64,000 nt of DNA from Planctomycetota bacterium (GCA_024229395.1 JAAESM010000074.1:1-64000), one strand, 5' to 3'; positions 50,266 to 59,611 are shown, numbered from the stretch's first letter. The notes: generated from the sequence alone by a model not told the origin. Numbers and translations: made by a program.

Positions 50266-51945
50266 ATGCGTACACCACTTGCACTTGCCGCTGCCGCTTT
50301 GTTGTCCGGCACAGCCTTCGCTCAAACCGTCAACTCCGAGTTGGTCATGTACCACGGGGATTCTGTTCTTGATGACTGGGGGCTTTATCGCCATCTAGAT
50401 CGCGACAGCGATGGCCTCTACATGGCCGCTGATGAACTGATTCCTTTCGCCGTAGATGGCGGCATTCAGATCACCTACGTCGACGACGTGAAGTACCGCG
50501 CTGAAGGCGCGAACCACTACATCTACATCCTTGCTTCCGGCGACGTCATCTTGCGCCTCCAAGACCTGGATGGCGATGGCGAATGCGCCGGCCCTGGTGA
50601 GATCACCCAGTGGGCTGATACTCGTGCAGGTGGTGGTTTCTCGAACACCTCGCCAGATTCCTTGGACTTCGATCCGATCACCGGCACTTTCTACGTGACC
50701 GATGACAACTGGAACTCCGGCTCGCAGCCTGGCTCCGGTATCCACGCTTACACTGACCTCAACTCCGATGGCGATGCTAACGACGCCGGCGAGTTCAAGC
50801 AGTTCGTGGATGCAACCGCAGTCGTGACTGTTGCAGGTACTTCTGGTCAGGTCACCATCGACCCAGGCGACCTTGAGTCCATCATGTTCGATTCCACCAA
50901 CGGTGTCGTCATTGGTTTCGCTCAGCAAGACTTGGTGCTCTACGGTTTCCAAGACATGAACGGCGACAGCGATGCAAACGACGCCGGCGAGGCCTGGAAC
51001 TTCTGCAACCTGACCCTCGACATGCCTGGCCTTGAGGTCAACGCTGACATCCTTTCGGGTGCGCTGCAGAGCCCAAGCTGCCCAAGCTCCAGCGGCACTG
51101 GCTACTACGCCAGCCTCGAAGTCCTCGACTTCGCTCCTGGCGCAGGCCCTGCAGGTGAAGATGTCTACTGGATGATGTCGACCGCCTCCAACGCTTCCTG
51201 CACCAGTGCAGGTGGTCTGCTTTACCGCGGCATCGATGTCAACGGCGACTTGGACCTGAACGACGCTGGCGAGGTCACCCTCATGACCGGCGGTCCTGGT
51301 TCTGCCCTGACTTACCCATCCATGTACGGTGGCGCCTCTCATGATGGTGGCTTCTCCTGCCGCGCTGGTGGTGGCGACGTCCTCTTCTACATCGACCTCA
51401 ACGGCGATGGCGATGCAGACGATCTCAACGAGACCACTCTGATGGGTGTCGATCCTGGCGGCCACATGGTTCACGAGCTGGACGATGCACCAAATGGCGC
51501 ATTCGCTCATCCTTCCAGCAATGTCAACTGGCATGAGTTCGGTACCGGTGGTACCAGCTCCTTGGGTTTGGTTCCTGAGATCGATCACATCGGTTTCCCG
51601 AACGCTGGTGGTTCTTTCACCGTGACCTTGGAAAACGCCATTCCAAACAACGCGAACGTACTGCTGGCCGGTTTCTCCAACACCGTTTGGAACATGCCTC
51701 CAGTGCTGAACCTGCCCTTCAACATGACTGCTGTCGGTGCACCTGGCAACACCTTGTACGTGGCTGGTCAATACCAGTTCAACGCTGTGGCCGATGCTTC
51801 TGGCAACGCAAGCTCGATCATCAACATCCCTGGCATTCCTTCGCTGGTGGGCCGAGACCTGTTCTTCCAGTGGTACTGCTTGGATTCCGTCGCGAACCCA
51901 CGTGGCGCCACCATGTCGAACGCCGCTCAGTCGACAATCGAATAG
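50266..51945 (+). CDS. Secreted protein with six acidic calcium-type loops
   Basis: A protein of 559 aa from the ATG at 50266, which gives a clean signal peptide (MRTPLALAAAALLSGTAFAQ). Six 13-residue loops start at residues 45, 100, 164, 230, 324 and 377. They follow Asp-x-Asn/Asp-x-Asp at positions 1, 3 and 5, and all end in Glu at position 13; the best copies read DLNSDGDANDAGE and DVNGDLDLNDAGE. They resemble EF-hand or dockerin loops and recur between beta strands like propeller blades. Residues about 445-559 form a C-terminal beta domain. Calcium binding is inferred; no enzyme motif is seen. Confidence 0.75.
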   Translation: MRTPLALAAAALLSGTAFAQTVNSELVMYHGDSVLDDWGLYRHLDRDSDGLYMAADELIPFAVDGGIQITYVDDVKYRAEGANHYIYILASGDVILRLQDLDGDGECAGPGEITQWADTRAGGGFSNTSPDSLDFDPITGTFYVTDDNWNSGSQPGSGIHAYTDLNSDGDANDAGEFKQFVDATAVVTVAGTSGQVTIDPGDLESIMFDSTNGVVIGFAQQDLVLYGFQDMNGDSDANDAGEAWNFCNLTLDMPGLEVNADILSGALQSPSCPSSSGTGYYASLEVLDFAPGAGPAGEDVYWMMSTASNASCTSAGGLLYRGIDVNGDLDLNDAGEVTLMTGGPGSALTYPSMYGGASHDGGFSCRAGGGDVLFYIDLNGDGDADDLNETTLMGVDPGGHMVHELDDAPNGAFAHPSSNVNWHEFGTGGTSSLGLVPEIDHIGFPNAGGSFTVTLENAIPNNANVLLAGFSNTVWNMPPVLNLPFNMTAVGAPGNTLYVAGQYQFNAVADASGNASSIINIPGIPSLVGRDLFFQWYCLDSVANPRGATMSNAAQSTIE

Positions 51946-51979
51946 AATCGCGTCCCGGCACCGCCGGGAACCCGTCTTC

Positions 51980-52017
51980 AAGGAGGGGACCCTATCCGGG
52001 TCCCCTCCTTTCTTTTT
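51980..52017 (+). terminator. Rho-independent terminator directly before the vWA gene
   Basis: A perfect 13-bp stem (51980-51992 with 51998-52010) and 5-nt loop, followed by a T-rich tract to 52017. The next ATG is only 6 nt further on, at 52024. Confidence 0.93.
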
Positions 52018-52023
52018 AAAGCC

Positions 52024-53568
52024 ATGCTTACTGCCCTCATCCTCAGCCTTCTGCCTTGTGCCCAGCTCGACGCCATCAGCGACACGCTGCACGCTGCTAC
52101 TGACAAGAGCTCTTATGAAAAGGGTGCGTACAACGCCGCCAAGGAGCTCGCCGAAATGCGCTCCGCAGAGGCAATGGAGCTGCGCCTGGAGTTGTTCGAT
52201 GACAAGATGGATACCTACCGCGGCGTCTATCTGCGTGATTGGTTCTTCAGCGGCTTCCTGAAAGCCTCCACTGCCGAAGAGGCGGACTTGATGGCTGATG
52301 CTGCCGCCGACAAGAAACGCAGTGAGTGGCAGCGTGTGGTGCTGCTGCGCGCACTTGGTCGTTGTTCGGCAACGGTGTCCGGCAAACTAATGTTGGACAA
52401 GAGTTTCGACAAGGCGCCTGTGGCGGTACGGCGCGAATGGGGCGCCACCTTGGGCATCTTGTTGCATGAGAAGCGCTTGGACTTGAGCAAGGTCAAGCCG
52501 GGGAAGTTGGATTCGGCAGAGGCTGTGGTGCGTGCGCGGCTTGCAACTCCCAAAGGTAATCCTTGGCCAGGCTTGGCGTATGTACCTGAGCTGAGCAGCG
52601 CCGAGATCGAATTACTCACCGCATTGATCCGCGTAGCCAAGAAAGCCGAGCAGGTCGGTGACTCGGCCATTGCCCTACGCACGCTCGCCGGCCATAAAGA
52701 AGGCTGGAATGGCTTCACCGCGGCGGCAAGCTCCGTTTTCCAACGCGAGTTCAATTCCGCCAAGGCGGTTTACATCGATGCAGCGGTCAAAAACAAGGTG
52801 GTCTCCGCTGTCCCCGCATTGATCCAGGCCTTGGAAACGGAAAGTGTCAAACAGCCGAACCGCTTCAGTGGTGATATCGGTGCAGCGCTGCGCTCCCTCA
52901 CCGGTCAAGGCTTTGGCGATGATGCCAAGATCTGGAACCAATGGTACAGCGCGGAAGGCGCGGCTTGGCTAGAGAAAGCACTTAGCGGTGATTCCAACGC
53001 CAAGGCTTCCGAACGCGTCGAGCGCGATACCGTCGCACGCTTCTTCGGCCTTGCGATCGATAGTTCCAATGTGGTGTTCTTGGTCGATGGATCCGGCAGC
53101 ATGAGCACCAATCAACTTGGCGATTTGAGCTGCGCAGATGCCGCCGCCAAAGAAGTCGAAGGCTTCATCACCGGCCTGCCGAAGGGCGTCATGTTCCAAG
53201 TGGTGGTGGTCGAACAAGAACCGGTGTTCGCCTTCAAGAAGATGATGCCTGCCAACAAAGGCAACGCCGCCAAGGCGCTGAAGTTCCTGAACTCGCGGCC
53301 CTTCAAGAGCACGTCGGCGTTGTACGACGCCTTAGAGCAGGTACAGCAGGATCCGATGGTCGACACCATCGTGGTGATTAGCGATGGCGGCAGCTCGGCC
53401 GGCAAGCATCAGTACAACGGCCACATTCTGGATGGCGCCAGCCGCCTATTCGAGCGCAGTGGCGTACGCATTCACACCGTATTGGTCACCGATAGTACGA
53501 AGCATGAAAAGTTCATGAAGGAGCTGGCTTCGCTGACAGGTGGTAGGATGGCCGTTCCAAAGAACTGA
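52024..53568 (+). CDS. Exported von Willebrand factor type A domain protein
   Basis: A protein of 514 aa. A short signal-like start is followed by an alpha-helical region (about 25-330). A vWA domain spans about 345-514, with the metal site DGSGSMS at about 355-361, a Thr region near STSALYDAL and ISDGGSS for the third loop. vWA domains bind proteins through a magnesium ion. No promoter or Shine-Dalgarno sequence fits between the upstream terminator and the ATG. It may be leaderless or depend on read-through. Confidence 0.8.
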   Translation: MLTALILSLLPCAQLDAISDTLHAATDKSSYEKGAYNAAKELAEMRSAEAMELRLELFDDKMDTYRGVYLRDWFFSGFLKASTAEEADLMADAAADKKRSEWQRVVLLRALGRCSATVSGKLMLDKSFDKAPVAVRREWGATLGILLHEKRLDLSKVKPGKLDSAEAVVRARLATPKGNPWPGLAYVPELSSAEIELLTALIRVAKKAEQVGDSAIALRTLAGHKEGWNGFTAAASSVFQREFNSAKAVYIDAAVKNKVVSAVPALIQALETESVKQPNRFSGDIGAALRSLTGQGFGDDAKIWNQWYSAEGAAWLEKALSGDSNAKASERVERDTVARFFGLAIDSSNVVFLVDGSGSMSTNQLGDLSCADAAAKEVEGFITGLPKGVMFQVVVVEQEPVFAFKKMMPANKGNAAKALKFLNSRPFKSTSALYDALEQVQQDPMVDTIVVISDGGSSAGKHQYNGHILDGASRLFERSGVRIHTVLVTDSTKHEKFMKELASLTGGRMAVPKN

Positions 53569-53581
53569 CCATCCTCCCCCG

Positions 53582-53608
53582 GTGGTCGACCCCTCTCCTC
53601 CCGACCAC
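53582..53608 (+). promoter_or_regulatory. Hairpin immediately upstream of the metallo-beta-lactamase gene
   Basis: GTGGTCG (53582-53588) pairs exactly with CGACCAC (53602-53608), leaving a 13-nt pyrimidine-rich loop. The ATG at 53611 is 2 nt after the stem. It could hinder ribosome loading or mark a processed 5' end. Confidence 0.45.
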
Positions 53609-53610
53609 AA

Positions 53611-55431
53611 ATGCGAATCCTCTTCCTTCTTGCGCTATGCGCAGGCTTTTTCTCGCTCCCAGCAGGCAGCGGCAATCTGGAAATCTATTTCATTGATACC
53701 GGCCAGGGCGATGCCACCTTGCTGGTTGCCCCTACTGGTCAGACTTTCCTGTTCGATGGTGGTGACAATGGCGACGGCAACGCGGATGTAGTTCCGTTAT
53801 TGAACTCGCTGGGAATCACGCATTTGGATTATGTCGGAGTGAGTCATTACCACGCCGACCACTTGGGTGGCTTGGATGAAGTCTGGAACGCCGGCATCAC
53901 CGCCACGACTGCGTTGGACCGTGGCTTCAACAACACACCCGGCACGCAGTCTTACAACGATTACGCCAATCGCTATTCGTCGGTACGCCAAGCAGTGACT
54001 CCTGGTCAGGTCATCAGCCTCGGTGGTGGCGTGACCTTGACTTGCATCGTGAGCAACGGTCAGTTGATGGGCGGTGGCTCGGTCAACATCAACAGTTCTT
54101 CGCAATGGGAGAACTCATCCAGCGTTGGATGGCGCGTGGACTACGGTGATTTTCAAATGTGGATGGGCGGCGACTTGACCGGCGGCGGCAACTCCACCAC
54201 CGATGTCGAATCTTCGGTTGGACCGTTGGTTGGCGATGTCGATGTCTATCAGGTTAATCACCACGGCTCGCGCACTTCCACCAACAGCAACTGGGTGAAT
54301 GCGCTCAAGCCTGAGTTCTCGGTGATCCCATGCGGTCACTCGAACCCATACGGCTACCCCAAGCAGGAAGTCACCGATCGACTCAACACGGCAACCCATG
54401 TGTGTCCGGTTTGGTGCCCGACCGACGGCGTTGGCACCGAAGGCTTCGTTGATGCTGGTGGCGATATCCACCTGAGCACCGATGGCGACACTTACACGGT
54501 GACCGCTTCCGACGGCACGACCTTCACGATGGCGGTCGATGAGCGCAGCAACGGCACGCCCGGTTCTGGAGACCTAGTGGTCGCTGAGTTCTTACCCAAC
54601 CCCGGACAGACTTCCGACAGCGATGGCGAGTGGGTCGAGATCGCCGGCACCGACAATGGCTTTGTAAGCTTGGAGAACGTCAAGCTCACCGACTTCGGCA
54701 GCAACAACGCCACCATCGGCGCACCGATGCTGCTTGACCAGGGCATTGAGATCGTGATCGCTGCCGACGGTCTTGCCGGTCGCAATGGCGGTGTACGCCC
54801 GCATATGGTTTGGCCATCGAACACCTTCTCGATGGGCAACAGCAGTGACACCGTTGCCTTGCAACATGGTGGCAGCACTTTGGATCGCGTTGACTACACC
54901 AGCAGCTGGCCGTTCTCGAATGGCGTGTCGGCCGAGCGCAAGGACCTGCTTGGCTCCAACGCTGCGAGTAACTTCACCGCTGCTACCGCCAACTTCGGCA
55001 ATGGCGATAAGGGTACTCCGGGTTCCACCAACACCTCCGACACCACCGTCTTCGGTGGCGGCGGAAGTGGCTTAGATATCAACATCCTGACCTCTCCTGT
55101 GGTTGGCCAGATGCTCGACATGGAATGGCTCGCCCCTGGTGAAGCGGGTTACTTCTACCAAGGCTTCATCACGCTCCGCACCTCGCCTGGTTTCGATATC
55201 AATGGCGTGCACATTTCTGGCAACCAGGATCGCGCTTACAACTTGACCGTGAACAAGCCTGGCTTCTTCGGCACCGTACCTGCCAGCGAGGCGATGTATG
55301 TTTCCGGCCTGATTCCGAACCGCGCTACCCTGCACAACGCCTTCATCTACGCCGTGTTCTACACCTTCGAGACCCCAGGCACGATCGTTGTGCGTGAGGT
55401 CTCGGCGCCGGCGTTGATGCAGATCATCTAG
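53611..55431 (+). CDS. Secreted metallo-beta-lactamase-fold/lamin-tail fusion protein
   Basis: A protein of 606 aa. After a signal peptide, residues about 22-310 form a ComEC/Rec2-like metallo-beta-lactamase domain: DTGQGDATLLV (29-39), LFDGG, metal motif HYHADH (79-84), MGGDLTGG and VNHHGS. Residues about 325-465 form a lamin-tail domain (VVAEFLPNPGQ, WVEIAGTD). A Gly-rich linker leads to a C-terminal beta domain (about 495-606). The catalytic domain resembles the nuclease-like part of ComEC, but without the channel, and is probably extracellular. Its stop overlaps the convergent acd stop. Confidence 0.82.
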   Translation: MRILFLLALCAGFFSLPAGSGNLEIYFIDTGQGDATLLVAPTGQTFLFDGGDNGDGNADVVPLLNSLGITHLDYVGVSHYHADHLGGLDEVWNAGITATTALDRGFNNTPGTQSYNDYANRYSSVRQAVTPGQVISLGGGVTLTCIVSNGQLMGGGSVNINSSSQWENSSSVGWRVDYGDFQMWMGGDLTGGGNSTTDVESSVGPLVGDVDVYQVNHHGSRTSTNSNWVNALKPEFSVIPCGHSNPYGYPKQEVTDRLNTATHVCPVWCPTDGVGTEGFVDAGGDIHLSTDGDTYTVTASDGTTFTMAVDERSNGTPGSGDLVVAEFLPNPGQTSDSDGEWVEIAGTDNGFVSLENVKLTDFGSNNATIGAPMLLDQGIEIVIAADGLAGRNGGVRPHMVWPSNTFSMGNSSDTVALQHGGSTLDRVDYTSSWPFSNGVSAERKDLLGSNAASNFTAATANFGNGDKGTPGSTNTSDTTVFGGGGSGLDINILTSPVVGQMLDMEWLAPGEAGYFYQGFITLRTSPGFDINGVHISGNQDRAYNLTVNKPGFFGTVPASEAMYVSGLIPNRATLHNAFIYAVFYTFETPGTIVVREVSAPALMQII

Positions 55432-57539
55432 GCTTCCAGCCGCACGCGCACATCCAGCGCGCAGGAATCCTTGCCGTTGTATCCCGCCAAGAAGGGGTTG
55501 ATGTCGAGCTCTGCGATCTCTGGGAAATCGGTGAGCATACGACTCAAGCGCAACAGGATATCAACCAGCTCATCCTGATCGACCGGTGGCTTACCACGGG
55601 CACCTTCCAGCATGGCCTTGGCACGAATGCCTTCGACCATCTCGCGGGCGTCGGTCTCGGTGAGTGGGTGCAGGCGGAAGACCACGTCTTTGAAGACTTC
55701 GACGTGTACACCGCCTAGACCGAAAGCCAACATGCGTCCGAATTGTGGATCGGTCGCTGCGCCGAAGAAGGTCTCGACTCCATCGCTGCGCATCGACTGC
55801 AGCAGCAAACTCATGTCGGGGCATTCCTCACCGAAGATACCTTCGAGGCGATCGTAAGCGTCGAGCAGTTCCTCGCGGCTGCGGATTCCAACGATCACGC
55901 CGCCACGATCGGACTTGTGCACCACGTCTTCGGATTCGACCTTGGCCACCATCGGAAAACCCAAGCTACGTGCAGCACGCAAAGCCTTCTCGCGGGTGTT
56001 GACGATACGACTCGGCACCAACGGGATTCCGTATGCATTGAACAAGTCGTAGAGTTCCATGCCGCCAAGCATGGTGCGGCCTGCTTCCAATGCTGAATCG
56101 ATTACGGCACGCCCCTTGGCCTTGCGTACGCGATACTTCGGCGCCGGCTTCTCCTCGCGGGTACGAAGACTCTGCAGCTTGTACATGTTCGCTAGCGAGA
56201 AAGCTGCCTCTTCCGGGAAGCGATAGTTCGGCACGCCGTTATCGCGCAAGATCTCGGCAGCTTCTTCGCTATGGGACTTACCGAGCAGACAAGCAAGCAG
56301 CGGCTTCTCGGTAGAGGCTGCGTGCTTGGCGAAGACTTCGGCCACGGCGGATGCGTCGATCATCACCGGTGAAACGAAGATCGCCAACACCATGTCGATG
56401 TTCTTGTCGGCGATTGTCGCAGTCAAGGCCGCATCAAAACGCGCTGCATCAGCCGAGGCGATCAAGTCGACAGGGTTCACCGACGAGGCTTCCGGTGGCA
56501 TGACCTTGTCGAGTTTGCGGCGCGTGGCAGCTGAAAGCTCCGGCATCTCCAGGCCGTTGGCGATACAGGCATCGGTTGCGAGGATCGCCGGACCACCGGC
56601 GTTAGTGACGATTGCCACCTTCTTGCCGTTCGGGCGCTTGCCCGTCTGTACTGCGCTCGCCAAAGCGAACAAGTCTTTCATGGTGTCGACACGCAACACA
56701 CCACACTGGTTCAACAACGAATCCACCGCCGCTTCGGAGCCAGCCAAGGAACCGGTGTGCGAAACTGCTGCACGTGCACCTTGTGCAGAGCGTCCGGATT
56801 TCACGACCAGGATCGGCTTCTCCGGAGAGATGCGGCGTGCGGCACTCATGAAGCGCTCCGGCTCGCCGAAGGCTTCCAAGTACATCAGAATCTGTTCAGT
56901 ATTTGGGTCTTCGTACCAGTAGTCGAGCAGATCACATGGCGAGACATCGGCACGGTTGCCGACGCTGGCGAACATGCTGACACCGATTCCCAAGCTGCGC
57001 GCGTCGGTGAGGATCGCTTCACCCAGGGCGCCGGATTGCGACAGGAATGCCGCGCCACCACGCGTTGGAGTTGCGGCGGCAAAGGATGCATTCACCGCAA
57101 ACTCCACCGCGGTGTTGAGGATGCCCATACAGTTCGGGCCGACCATGCGAATGCCTGCCTTGTTGCAGATCCTAAGCAGTTCATCTTGCATCACTGCACC
57201 TTCACCGCCGATCTCGCCGAAGCCAGCGGTAATCACCACCAGACCCTTCACGCCTTTGCGCGCGCAGTCTTTCGCTGCGGCGATCACCAACGGTGCGGGC
57301 ACTGTGATCACAGCCAAGTCGACCGGACCGGGAACCGCCGACACCTTCGGGAAGCACTGCATGCTGTGCACCACCTTGGCCTTTGGGTTGACCGGGTAGA
57401 CCGGGCCGGTGAATCCACCGAGCACCAGGTTGCGCACGATCTCATGGCCAATCTGGAAACGTTTGCGGCTGGCTCCAATCACCGCAACGGATTGCGGACG
57501 GAACAAGGCATCAAGGGAACGTAGATCAGTTTTCTTCAC
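55428..57539 (-). CDS. acd: Acetate--CoA ligase (ADP-forming) family, fused alpha-beta
   Basis: A protein of 703 aa from a GTG at 57539. Domains in order: CoA-binding (about 10-140: VAVIGASRKRFQIGHE, VYPVNPKAKVV), succinyl-CoA-ligase-like (160-470) with the phosphohistidine site SHTGSLAGSEA (His261), and ATP-grasp (about 490-703: YGIPLVPSRIVNTREKA, AKVESEDVVHKSDRGGVI). It makes ATP from acyl-CoA or activates acids. The related protein lysine acetyltransferase Pat has an extra GNAT domain that is absent here. It overlaps the end of lipB by 14 nt. Confidence 0.88.
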   Translation of the reverse strand: MKKTDLRSLDALFRPQSVAVIGASRKRFQIGHEIVRNLVLGGFTGPVYPVNPKAKVVHSMQCFPKVSAVPGPVDLAVITVPAPLVIAAAKDCARKGVKGLVVITAGFGEIGGEGAVMQDELLRICNKAGIRMVGPNCMGILNTAVEFAVNASFAAATPTRGGAAFLSQSGALGEAILTDARSLGIGVSMFASVGNRADVSPCDLLDYWYEDPNTEQILMYLEAFGEPERFMSAARRISPEKPILVVKSGRSAQGARAAVSHTGSLAGSEAAVDSLLNQCGVLRVDTMKDLFALASAVQTGKRPNGKKVAIVTNAGGPAILATDACIANGLEMPELSAATRRKLDKVMPPEASSVNPVDLIASADAARFDAALTATIADKNIDMVLAIFVSPVMIDASAVAEVFAKHAASTEKPLLACLLGKSHSEEAAEILRDNGVPNYRFPEEAAFSLANMYKLQSLRTREEKPAPKYRVRKAKGRAVIDSALEAGRTMLGGMELYDLFNAYGIPLVPSRIVNTREKALRAARSLGFPMVAKVESEDVVHKSDRGGVIVGIRSREELLDAYDRLEGIFGEECPDMSLLLQSMRSDGVETFFGAATDPQFGRMLAFGLGGVHVEVFKDVVFRLHPLTETDAREMVEGIRAKAMLEGARGKPPVDQDELVDILLRLSRMLTDFPEIAELDINPFLAGYNGKDSCALDVRVRLEA

Positions 57540-58188
57540 GGAGAATCTCCTTCATGTGGCGCGCCAACGAGGCGGCGACATCGGCGAGGGGCGGCGTGAT
57601 TGCAGCTGCGCCTTCGTTTTCCATGGCCGCGATCTCGCGTTCCATGGTGGTCATCAAGTCTGGTTCCAGACCGCATGGGTCGAAGCGTCGGAACCAGGAG
57701 AGGTCGGTGCTGACGTTCAACGCCACACCGTGGTAAGTCACCCATCGCCGCACCGCCACGCCAATGCTGGCGAGCTTACGGCCGTTGACCCAGCAACCGG
57801 TGTTGCGCGGGTCGCGTGCGCCAGGCAGACCGAAATCTGCAACCGTGCCGATCAAGGATTCCTCGAGCGCGTGCAAATAAGCATGCAGATCGCGCACACC
57901 TTCCTGTAGTTGAATCAGTGGATAGGCCACCAACTGTCCGGGGCCGTGATACGTGGTTTTGCCGCCGCGCGAAATTGCATGGACCGGCAAGCCCAGATCC
58001 CCATAAAGGTCCACCTTCGCCGCGCGCCCGACGGTCAGCACCGGATCGAACTCCGCCAACAGCAATGTATCGGGAGCATTGCCTGCGCGGATTTCATCGA
58101 CCAAATCCATCATCTGCTGATCGACCGCGGCATAGTCCGCACGCCCGAGGTTCAGAACCTCGAAAGCGGCGGAGCTGCTGAAGCGCAT
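57526..58188 (-). CDS. lipB: Octanoyl-[acyl-carrier-protein]:protein octanoyltransferase
   Basis: A protein of 220 aa from the ATG at 58188; the frame extends upstream but into lpd. It transfers octanoyl groups from ACP to lipoyl domains. Motifs: ISRGGKTTYHGPGQLVAYPL (the family RGG-x-x-T-x-HGPGQ), GCWVNGRKLASIGVAV with the catalytic Lys, and FDPCGL with the catalytic Cys. It starts 2 nt after the lpd stop and feeds lipoylation of complexes that use Lpd and the E1 at 8362. Confidence 0.93.
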   Translation of the reverse strand: MRFSSSAAFEVLNLGRADYAAVDQQMMDLVDEIRAGNAPDTLLLAEFDPVLTVGRAAKVDLYGDLGLPVHAISRGGKTTYHGPGQLVAYPLIQLQEGVRDLHAYLHALEESLIGTVADFGLPGARDPRNTGCWVNGRKLASIGVAVRRWVTYHGVALNVSTDLSWFRRFDPCGLEPDLMTTMEREIAAMENEGAAAITPPLADVAASLARHMKEILREEN

Positions 58189-58190
58189 GA

Positions 58191-59594
58191 CTATTTCTTC
58201 ATGGCGTGCGGAGACATGCCGTGCACATCTTCGCAAGCTTCCATGAACACTTCCGACAGAGTCGGGTGCGGGTGGATGGTCAAGGTGATGTCCTCGACCG
58301 TAAGGCCGCCTTCAATTGCCAGCGAACCTTCCGAGATCATGTCGGTCACGTTCGGGCCGACCATGTGCACACCCAAGATGGTGTCGTCTTTGGCATCGGC
58401 GATGACCTTGACCAAGCCGTCGGTGGCCTGCATCGACATGGCGCGACCGTTGGCGCCGAAGTTGAAACGACCAACCTTGATATCGAGGCCACGCTCCTTG
58501 CATTCGGCTTCACTGAGGCCAGTGGTGGCGATCTCAGGATCGGTGTAGATCACGCCAGGCACGACCTTCGGATCATAAGCCACACCAGGCTGGCGGCAGA
58601 TTGCACCAGCGGCAACCAGACCTTGAGCACTACCTTTGTGCGCCAGCATCATGCCGGTGGTTGCATCGCCAACCGCGTAGACATGTGGAGTCTTGGTGCA
58701 GCACTGGTCGTTGACCGGAATGAAGCCGCGCTTATCGGGCTTCACGCCAATGTTCTCCAATCCGATCTCACTGGTGACTGGCTTGCGCCCCACCGTGAGC
58801 AGAATCGCATCGGCTTCAAAGGTCTTCTCCTTGCCTTTGATGTCGGCAATGACCTCAACACCAGTGGCAGTCTTCTTCCAACTCTTGGCAGCCGAACCCA
58901 CGTGGATCTTCATGCCGGCCTTCTTGGCCTTACGCTGCACGATCTTGCACAACTCAGGATCCACACCCGGCAGGATCTGATCCATGAACTCGACCACGGT
59001 GACCTCGGTGCCGACCTGTGCGTAGAACATGCCGAGTTCCATGCCGATCACACCGCCGCCAATCACGAAGAGGCGCTTGGGTAGTTCCTTCGGTGCTAGC
59101 GCTTCGGTGCTCGACCAAACCTGCTCGCAGAAATCGAAGCCAGGAATCGGCGCAGGCTCGGAACCGGTGGCGACCACGATGTCGGTGCACTCGATTTCGA
59201 CTTTGCCATCGGCGGTCTCGACCTCGATCTTATTCGGGGTCATAATCTTGCCCTTACCCTTGACCCATTCGATCTTGCGGTTCTTGAACAGCATGCCGAT
59301 TCCGCCGGTCAGGCGCTTGACGATACTCTCCTTCCACTCGATCAATTTGGCGATGTCGAGCTGCGGCGTTTCCACGGTGAAACCCATGGTGGCCGCGTGC
59401 TTGGTGGACTCCATGAAGTGCCCGGCGGAGATCAGCGCCTTGGAAGGGATGCAGCCTACGTTGAGGCATGTGCCGCCGAGATTATCGAACTCGACACATA
59501 TAACATTCTTGCCCAAATCGGCAGCGCGGATGGCACAAACGTAACCAGCTGGACCAGCGCCCAGCACGACGACATCGGTTTTAATTTTCGACAT
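58191..59594 (-). CDS. lpdA: Dihydrolipoyl dehydrogenase
   Basis: A protein of 467 aa, the normal length. FAD motif VVLGAGPAGYVCAIRAA (9-25), redox disulfide C43/C48 in GGTCLNVGCIPSK, NAD motif IGGGVIGMELG, GD-x-x-T in VGDATTG, and the C-terminal His-Glu pair in HPHPTLSE. It reoxidises lipoyl groups of 2-oxoacid dehydrogenases and the glycine-cleavage system. It heads the lpd-lipB-acd operon with a consensus -10 and a structured leader. Confidence 0.95.
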   Translation of the reverse strand: MSKIKTDVVVLGAGPAGYVCAIRAADLGKNVICVEFDNLGGTCLNVGCIPSKALISAGHFMESTKHAATMGFTVETPQLDIAKLIEWKESIVKRLTGGIGMLFKNRKIEWVKGKGKIMTPNKIEVETADGKVEIECTDIVVATGSEPAPIPGFDFCEQVWSSTEALAPKELPKRLFVIGGGVIGMELGMFYAQVGTEVTVVEFMDQILPGVDPELCKIVQRKAKKAGMKIHVGSAAKSWKKTATGVEVIADIKGKEKTFEADAILLTVGRKPVTSEIGLENIGVKPDKRGFIPVNDQCCTKTPHVYAVGDATTGMMLAHKGSAQGLVAAGAICRQPGVAYDPKVVPGVIYTDPEIATTGLSEAECKERGLDIKVGRFNFGANGRAMSMQATDGLVKVIADAKDDTILGVHMVGPNVTDMISEGSLAIEGGLTVEDITLTIHPHPTLSEVFMEACEDVHGMSPHAMKK

Positions 59595-59611
59595 TGCAGG
59601 TCTTGATTAGG

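Noticed and set aside
50716..51440. CRISPR-like spaced repeats
   Set aside because: The similar segments encode the repeated acidic loops, stay in frame, vary at third positions and have uneven spacing.
50395..52092. A 565-codon minus-strand open frame
   Set aside because: It is antisense to the calcium-loop protein and runs through the terminator. Its composition (Val, Gly, His, Asp repeats) is the mirror of the repeated acidic loops.
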